Below, in pieces: positions 58,072 to 64,000 of a DNA stretch of 64,000 bases. The notes under the pieces were generated by a model, which searched no databases, was not told where the DNA came from, and was given only the letters and a program-made list of their open reading frames with translations. The DNA comes from Siphonodentalium dalli. Its lineage: Eukaryota > Mollusca > Scaphopoda > Gadilida > Siphonodentaliidae. The stretch spans positions 160,693,043 through 160,757,042 of the forward strand of contig CP136069.1 in assembly GCA_032622095.1 (NCBI GenBank), written 5' to 3'. How positions within the stretch are numbered: position 1 is the stretch's first letter; each line of letters starts with the position of its first letter. Made by a program: the position numbers and the translations under genes.

Positions 58072-58401
58072 TTTTCAGAACACATTGCATCGAGAATATA
58101 AGTCGCAGCTGGAGAGGGTAGCCTCACTACAAATACAGTTGACGACAGTGAGTGTTGAGGCTGAGATAAATTCACTGGGGGGAAACTGTTTCACCAGGAT
58201 CGATTATATCGCCCGTATGTTCCGTCTCTATTGGCGTTTTCAGAACACATTGCATCGAGAATATAAGTCGCAGCTGGAGAGGGTAGCCTCACTACAAATA
58301 CAGTTGACGACAGTGAGTGTTGAGGCTGAGATAAATTCACTGGGGGGAAACTGTTTCACCAGGATCGATTATATCGCCCGTATGTTCCGTCTCTATTGGC
58401 G
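58072..58401 (+). repeat. Perfect 165-bp tandem duplication, exon-like
   Basis: Copies 58072-58236 and 58237-58401 appear identical. Each starts with an acceptor-like TTTTCAG, then an open stretch encoding 'LHREYKSQLERVASLQIQLT', then a donor-like ACA|GTGAGT. 165 is a multiple of three, so the frame stays open across both (106 codons). The second half of each unit ('cactggggggaaactgtttc') recurs inverted at 60795-60850. It may be a duplicated exon within a repeat or an assembly duplication. Confidence 0.9.
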
Positions 58402-58910
58402 TTGAGATCCGACTCCATTTCGACTTTTTCATTTTTTCTAGAAAGTTTTTGGCGCCATTTTCACAAAAAGATAACACAAAGTTAAGTTTTAAACTATAAT
58501 TAATGATGTATGAAAGGTTTATAGCCATTCACTAATAATATTTATGCAATAAATGTTGTGTTACGTGCATATATCCACACATGTAGACCATACAACTCGA
58601 TCGTGTTGCATTTCCTATGTAAAATCAATGTATCATTCAACGCTGCAAATTTGGTATATTCGCCTTTAAATCCAGTCGGAAATGATCAGGACGTATACCA
58701 GAATGGTGGCAGAGTATAATGAAACCATCTCTCAAGATTCCCGCAGCAGAATAATAATCTAAATGAACCATCAAAAATAATGAAAAAATTTCCGACTCAT
58801 TTGTGATTTTCATGTTCTAGATCGATTCTATCGTCCTTCTAAAGACCATGGATGCAGATTCTATTCGATCGACGTTTGTTTTATCAGGCTGCTCAGCTTC
58901 ATTTTGCCAG
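58402..58910. other. No gene recognised
   Basis: Nothing beyond short frames; 'gatcgattctatcg' near 58820 echoes the repeat at 60815. Confidence 0.4.
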
Positions 58911-60084
58911 TTATGACACACAATTACAGCACAGAACGGGTAACAGAAATGGCCACCAATGTATATTGAATAGCGCGATGAGATTATGGTCCTTTTGGAT
59001 GTCTATGACTTTTGAATTCATATCATTATAAAGGTTGCCTCTAAATCTTTTGAATTTTTTTCCTTCAGAATTTATCCTGGAATCTAGTGGCGCGATGTTG
59101 AGCCTGGAGTAGCTCGGTGTTCTTACTTGATTTATCCGTCGACCTGATGGGATGGAGTTCGGCGATGATATTAATTCAGTAAACACATCAACCACACCGG
59201 CTGCAATCAGCACGCCCGCCAAAGTTGTGCCCGAATAAATCAACCTCTCGAAGCTGTGTCCCAAAGCCCATTGCAATCTTTTTCCCGTCCAAACAAATTT
59301 TATACGCGCGAGACGTCGTTTGTAGCTGCACTTTTGAAATGTTCTATATTTTGACCAATGATTCCGGGTTTGTTGCATTCACTCTCTGAAGAATTTAATT
59401 CTGTCCTAAGAGTTTTTAAACTGGGGCACACAAAATTAATTCGGTCATCTTTTGTATCAGCACTTTCCCAATCCTGGAACCCTGCACATTTCGGCCCGCC
59501 CATAAACCGAATGAATTCGGATTGAAATTGTCTGTTGCCAGAACGGCATGCTTGTTGCACCCTCTGATTCAAGAAATCGTACATCTAGAAATAGCTGAAA
59601 AGAGACATTTTTATCGGGAATGTCCCCGAGGCTAATTGTCGAAGAAAAGACATCCAGTCTTGAAACCTATCTGCGTCGTTTAAATGGTATATTATTTCTG
59701 GTAAGAGGCCAGTTATCTCGTCCAATGTCGCAGATATCTCTTTAACTGAATCGCAGCAATCTATATCCATATTGGAGTCGATCGTGTCGTTAAATAATGA
59801 CCTCCCGGAATGAACATCATTCATTGGCGTGTTCTTTTTTGAAACGTTGGCACATGGACCTAGTAATAGATTAAATTCTGTCGCAGACAACTTCAAGCGA
59901 CATTGTTTCTTCGTTCAGCACGAATTCTGCATCGCCCTGTCTCAGTTTCTTCCGTTGCACCCAAAACATTAACGATTATGTATCTATGGTTTCTACCCAA
60001 CGACTCAACGTCATCTACTCCCACTAGAATAACAGGTTCATCATCAGGATGTGAATCTACAAAATCTCTCAACGGCAAACTTCT
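58911..60084 (-). pseudogene. Decayed ~390-codon reading frame of unknown family
   Basis: On the minus strand four adjoining open segments run 60084-59893, 59896-59585, 59584-59300 and 59378-58911. The second and third are the same frame separated by a single TAG; the other joins are frame shifts at about 59890 and 59340, with overlapping ends. No segment except possibly the third has a convincing start. Text includes 'EPVILVGVDDVESLGRNHRY', 'YDFLNQRVQQACRSGNRQF', 'FIRFMGGPKCAGFQDW' and, near the end, a single hydrophobic segment 'GTTLAGVLIAAGVVDVF' followed by a Cys-containing hydrophobic tail. This looks like one intronless gene that acquired a stop and two frameshifts, as in an endogenous viral element, but I do not recognise the family. 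Confidence 0.5.
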
Positions 60085-60794
60085 TCATGCAATAATAGCA
60101 TCTGATTCTCTGAATAAATAGAGAGATATAAGTGTGTCACTATAAACGATATCTGCAAATGATAATCTTACGATTGAAATTTAACTGTATAAATGTTTGA
60201 CGAAAATAGTCAAGAAACATATATAAGCTTCGACGGAGTCCAAAATAAGTTTTGAAGCTATACATGTCCATTAATATTGCATTACTCTGTCTCAAAATCA
60301 GAGTAATTTCGTGTTAATTGAACTGGCAATCGAACCGGAACCTATCAATTTTGTATGAGAAAGAGTCGGAACCAAAACTTATAGAGTCGGAACCCACGTG
60401 TTACTTTACAATTACGCGTTTTACTGATTGATTTTTACTTTTTCAAATAGTTTGATGTGTCAAGAATTTAACTTATATGATCAAATATTATATAAATCGT
60501 ATTGGAACAGACGAAATCCTCTCTTGTTTCATACTATTTCGAAGGTTAAGATGAAGTTTTGCAAAATTATCAAAACAATACGACTGATCATCACGTAAAA
60601 TTAACATTAATATGTGATATGGAGAGTGTTTCCATCCTGGAACATTGAAATGAATGTTTCCTAGATCTAGATCCATTGAAGTATGTGTGGATAACTATTT
60701 TAAAACTATATACTTACAATTTTCCTGAATGTTGTCCTTATTTTTCACATTTTTGTCATTCAAAATGGTTGAAAAATCAGTAAATGTAGCAATA
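60085..60794. other. No gene recognised
   Basis: AT-rich sequence with the phrase 'gtcggaacc' repeated near 60365-60390. Confidence 0.4.
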
Positions 60795-60850
60795 GGGTCG
60801 GAACGGAAATAGCGATAGAATCGATTCTGGTGAAACAGTTTCCCCCAGTG
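60795..60850 (-). repeat. Inverted copy of the 58170-58236 repeat
   Basis: Minus strand reads 'cactgggggaaactgtttca' then 'ccagaatcgattctatcgc', matching the second half of the 165-bp unit. Confidence 0.8.
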
Positions 60851-61430
60851 AAATTTAGGGAACACATAAACGTAAACATTGGCAATGCAGAAATTAACAC
60901 CCCGAATGACATCGAAATGGCAGCCAAATCAATATCCGACACAATTAAGGACGCCATCGACACAGCATGCCCAAAAAAAGAAAATAAAGCAAAATACATG
61001 GAGAGTATCACGGGAAACACTATAACAAATTATAATTATGCAAAAACACCATAAAGACATTGAATACAAAAATATGTATAACCATTTAACAAGACAAGTA
61101 AACAAAGCAGTTAAACTGGAAAAACGGGAGTCATGGGAAAGTAACCACCCAACTTGGGGGAAAGCAATAAATAGGAAATTTGTGAGTTTTATCAGGCCAA
61201 GCTACCTCAAACAATTGCGACAAACCATTCAATAACGAAAACAATGAATCATTCGCAAACAATGCAGACAAAGTAAAACACCGATTAGCAACAACCATTA
61301 CACCACAAGAAATACAGGATGTCTTAAGCATGCAATACCAAACAAAGCCCCGGGCGATGACGAATTACCATTTGGAATAATCGAACAAGGACCAAGATCA
61401 ATGCTAAGTGCACCCCATACAATGTAGGCA
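60851..61430 (+). pseudogene. LINE fragment: linker and start of reverse transcriptase
   Basis: Frames at 60851-61054 and 61038-61235 read 'AISDTIKDAIDTACPKK'-type and 'NKAVKLEKRESWES' text, typical of the segment between endonuclease and RT. After further frame changes 'NKAPGDDELPFGIIEQGP' (about 61340-61400) matches the RT motif NKAPGxDxI. Several frameshifts; the palm is missing. A different LINE clade from 4885-8720. Confidence 0.72.
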
Positions 61431-62189
61431 CACACAAACTCACAAACTCTACACACACTCTTCAGCGACATTACAGCATAACTAAAGTGGGTTGTACGAG
61501 AGGGCTGACAGCCCTTTCAAATGTTCCTGGGTATCATCCCAAACTCCAAACTTGTTGAGTGTTGAGGCTGCATTCACACGAAGAAGGGATAGTGGGTGTT
61601 CAGGCATCATTCACGGAGCTGGTTTGTCGGATCGATTCCACATACGCAGTTTAGAGTGGACTACGCATTTGGGGGAAAGACGACATTGTTTCGAGAAGAA
61701 TTATGGATGTCAAAGATCAATATACAATATAGCTTTGTTGATACCCCATTTATATTACAAACAAATCGATTTACATGCTATAGATGTACACCACGATTAA
61801 ATATTCTACTCATTTGAAACGCATTCATTCGGCATGGTAAAACAACACATCTTGGAAGCAAACAGTTATGTAATTAATACATGAATGCATCAGGTCACCC
61901 ATGAACTATTTGTCATATAATCATTGAGCTATATTATATATTTCTACATTTATTTTCAAGCTATATTGTACAAAGAAATGTTTGACACATGCATGTATAT
62001 AAATATTGCCACAGGGGTGATTAAAACATAGATAGGACGAAACAAAAGTTGAAGGGAGCATGTGATTGTTAAGTGAGGAATACTAGGATCATAGGTAAAT
62101 GTAATTTACGCACGCTTGTTTTTTTGCATTGGATTATCAGATAATTTTTTATCTTTCGAATGATGACATGAATGAGGAAAGTTGAAATG
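61431..62189. other. No supported gene
   Basis: Frames at 61492-61800 and 61596-61817 overlap in different phases and show no recognised family; they may be further LINE debris. Confidence 0.4.
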
Positions 62190-63270
62190 TCTAAGTGTAA
62201 ATGTCTAAATGTAAAGTGTAAAATCCAAAATGGCTGCCGGTGGCCATGTTTTTAACGAAATTCGGAAAAACTAGATTACTCCCATCCTGTGGTCATCCCG
62301 AAGATCATTGTAGATTTTAGTGACGATCGGACAAGGGATGTTGTCTGTAGTGTGAACCAAAGGATTGAGTCATACAAAGAGTAAAATTCAGATGATCGCT
62401 GATGGTGATGTTTTCACAAGGACATTTTGAAAAAATATATGGCTCCCATCTAGTGGTCACCCATAAATCCACATGAAGTTTGGGGACGATTGTATCATCA
62501 CAGAGATGTGGTTAGTGGTCTGGATGATGTGCCAAATGATATAGTAATGCGAAGAGTAAAATACCAGATTCTTGACTTTTACCTTCTGCGTGACTAAAAC
62601 CTTTGGCACACCATATAGACTATGTTTTTCATAAAAAAATGTGCAATTGCGATTGCTCCCATTTAGAGGTGATCCTAAACATGCCTGTAAAATTCAAAAC
62701 ATTCTGCAATAAATGCGGTCTGCAGGGTGTGCCAATGTATTAATATTTGAAATGTAGCAGGGTGTGCTGCTGGTGGCCATGTTTTTTCACATATTTCGGA
62801 AACATGGATGCATATGCAGTTTGGTGACGATTGGATGAGAAATGTGACCTTTCAGGTATGCTAATTATAAAGGATTTAGTCATATACAAAGAGTAAAATC
62901 CAAGATGGCCGTTGGAAGGCATGTTTAAAAAAAATGGTAAGCACCCATCTAGAGGTCCCCCCGATGATCGATATGATGTGATCGGGTCAGGTGTGCGAAA
63001 GGATTTAGTGATGCAAAGAGTAAAATCCCAGATGGCTGTCAGCGACCAATATTTTCACCGAAAATCAATCAAATTCGATAACTCCAATCTAGAGGTGATC
63101 CCAAACACGCCTGCAAAGTTTCAAAACAATTGTCCATTAAATGTGGTATGTCGGGTGTGCCAAAGAATTTAGTGATGCAAAGAGTAAAATACAAGATGGC
63201 TACTGGCGGCCATGTTTTTCATTTCCATTCATATTTGACAGCTCCCATCTGGAGGTGATCCTAGACTCAT
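62190..63270. repeat. Second array of the CCAAGATGGC-type repeat
   Basis: 'gtaaaatccaagatggc' and 'ggccatgtttttca' recur near 62220, 62895, 63030 and 63190 with 'gaggtgatccta' and 'tttagt(g/c)atgcaaagag'. More diverged than the array at 30950-32000. Confidence 0.82.
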
Positions 63271-63604
63271 ATATACAAAATATCGTTGAAATCGTTTGGA
63301 TGGGTTAGCGAACGATCAAAACCGCTAAAAATAGACGACAAATTAAGGCCCATAACTCTCGTATAAAAGATTGGACAAACCCCGTTTCGAACTTGAGCTA
63401 GATATTGTTTCGACAGACCCATATGACAAATATCAATTAAATCGGTTTACGTTTGTTTTAATTATCGCACTAACGGTCGCGAACGATCTAAACAGACAAA
63501 TTAAGGCCCATAACTCTCGTATAAAAGATTGGACAATCATAGGGTTTCGAAGTTGAGCTCAAAATAGCAAAACAAATCCTAGTGAGATAGCTAATCAACC
63601 CCAG
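63271..63604. repeat. Two-copy 158-bp direct repeat
   Basis: 'aaattaaggcccataactct' occurs at 63340 and 63498, each followed by 'cgtataaaagattggaca', plus shared 'gcgaacgatc' upstream. Confidence 0.85.
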
Positions 63605-63970
63605 CAACAGTTGCATTCGGATGTGCAGATGGCAGCACATATAACTCTACTTCAACAGTCATGTGACCAAATGAATGCAGACACATGTACAGACCGATAC
63701 CGCGACATCAGACCTAATCATCGACACTGACTTCCCCGTTAAGGAAAACGTCAACCCCGACTGCTACTACTGGACCAAGCAATAACTGTGGTCACCTCTG
63801 CGACTGAAATCATATCGGATAAGGACAATTCTGATAATGTTGCTATGTATTCCCATGAGAACGATTATGTCAATCCACAGCAAAGCATGAGCAGTCTCGA
63901 AGATATATCTTCTGACGACGACTTAGACGTTTCATCGCCTCACACATCCATGTATACATGTCATACGTAG
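63605..63970 (+). CDS. Possible terminal exon of a receptor or signalling protein
   Basis: The last 61 codons (63788-63970) read 'SDNVAMYSHENDYVNPQ', then an acidic Ser/Asp stretch (EDISSDDDLDVSS) and a stop. Two tyrosines in MYSHE and DYVNP contexts resemble SH2-binding tail motifs. Upstream, another frame gives 'CTDRYRDIRPNH', faintly like the N-terminus of a tyrosine-phosphatase domain. The two frames are not joined without a shift or an unseen intron, so the call is weak. The gene, if real, is at the window edge. Confidence 0.25.
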
Positions 63971-64000
63971 TTCTGTGAGCGTTAGCACAAACCAAAGCGA

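Noticed and set aside
61492-61817. Two overlapping ~75-100-codon frames
   Set aside because: No family recognised, incompatible phases, adjacent to LINE debris.

Overview
This is AT-rich animal nuclear DNA, most likely from a marine invertebrate. The window shows spliced coding exons with GT/AG borders, degraded LINE reverse transcriptases, one LINE with an N-terminal 2A-like GDIELNPGP peptide (a combination known from echinoderm, mollusc, cephalochordate and other invertebrate LINEs), a secreted PAN/C-type-lectin gene, TTAA- and TTA-flanked DNA transposons, and many satellites. I cannot name the species. I see no prokaryotic gene, rRNA, intact tRNA or CRISPR.

Layout. 1-8.7 kb: a 474-bp tandem duplication, a minisatellite, then the 3' and 5' parts of decayed minus-strand LINE sequence. 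9.26-16.09 kb: the outstanding object, a 6.8-kb almost perfect palindrome with TG...CA ends and a 6-bp direct repeat TTGATT immediately outside. Each ~3.2-kb arm carries the same outward-pointing virus-like cassette: a 73-aa basic protein, a 26-aa Arg-tailed protein whose ATG overlaps the previous stop, and a 574-aa zinc-finger/P-loop ATPase resembling viral A32/FtsK-type packaging ATPases. The right copy is open; the left has one single-base frameshift. 16.16-16.56 kb: a TTAA-flanked piggyBac-like MITE whose hairpins contain a 39-bp sequence also present in both palindrome arms. 19.9-20.7 kb: relics of an adenain/Ulp1-like cysteine protease, a second virus-like morphogenesis gene. 21.8-32.5 kb: LINE ends, a TTA-flanked Harbinger-like element with a nested MITE, and satellite arrays.

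33.19-52.94 kb: the best host gene. Three exons, all joined in phase 1, give a 199-aa secreted PAN/apple plus C-type lectin protein with an EPN motif; its first intron (~17.5 kb) is filled with repeats, LINE ends and a large inverted repeat carrying two copies of a tiny ATG-plus-splice-donor exon. 53-64 kb: a possible minus-strand signal-peptide exon, a perfect 165-bp tandem exon-like duplication, a decayed ~1.2-kb minus-strand reading frame of unknown family, a LINE fragment, a second array of AAGATGGC-type repeats, and a possible receptor-tail exon at the right edge.

The palindrome ATPase, the basic small proteins and the protease relic are all types expected in Polinton/adintovirus-like elements (packaging, DNA condensation, capsid maturation), so the window seems to record several virus-like insertions. 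No polymerase, integrase or capsid gene was recognised, so the palindrome must have been mobilised in trans if it moved.
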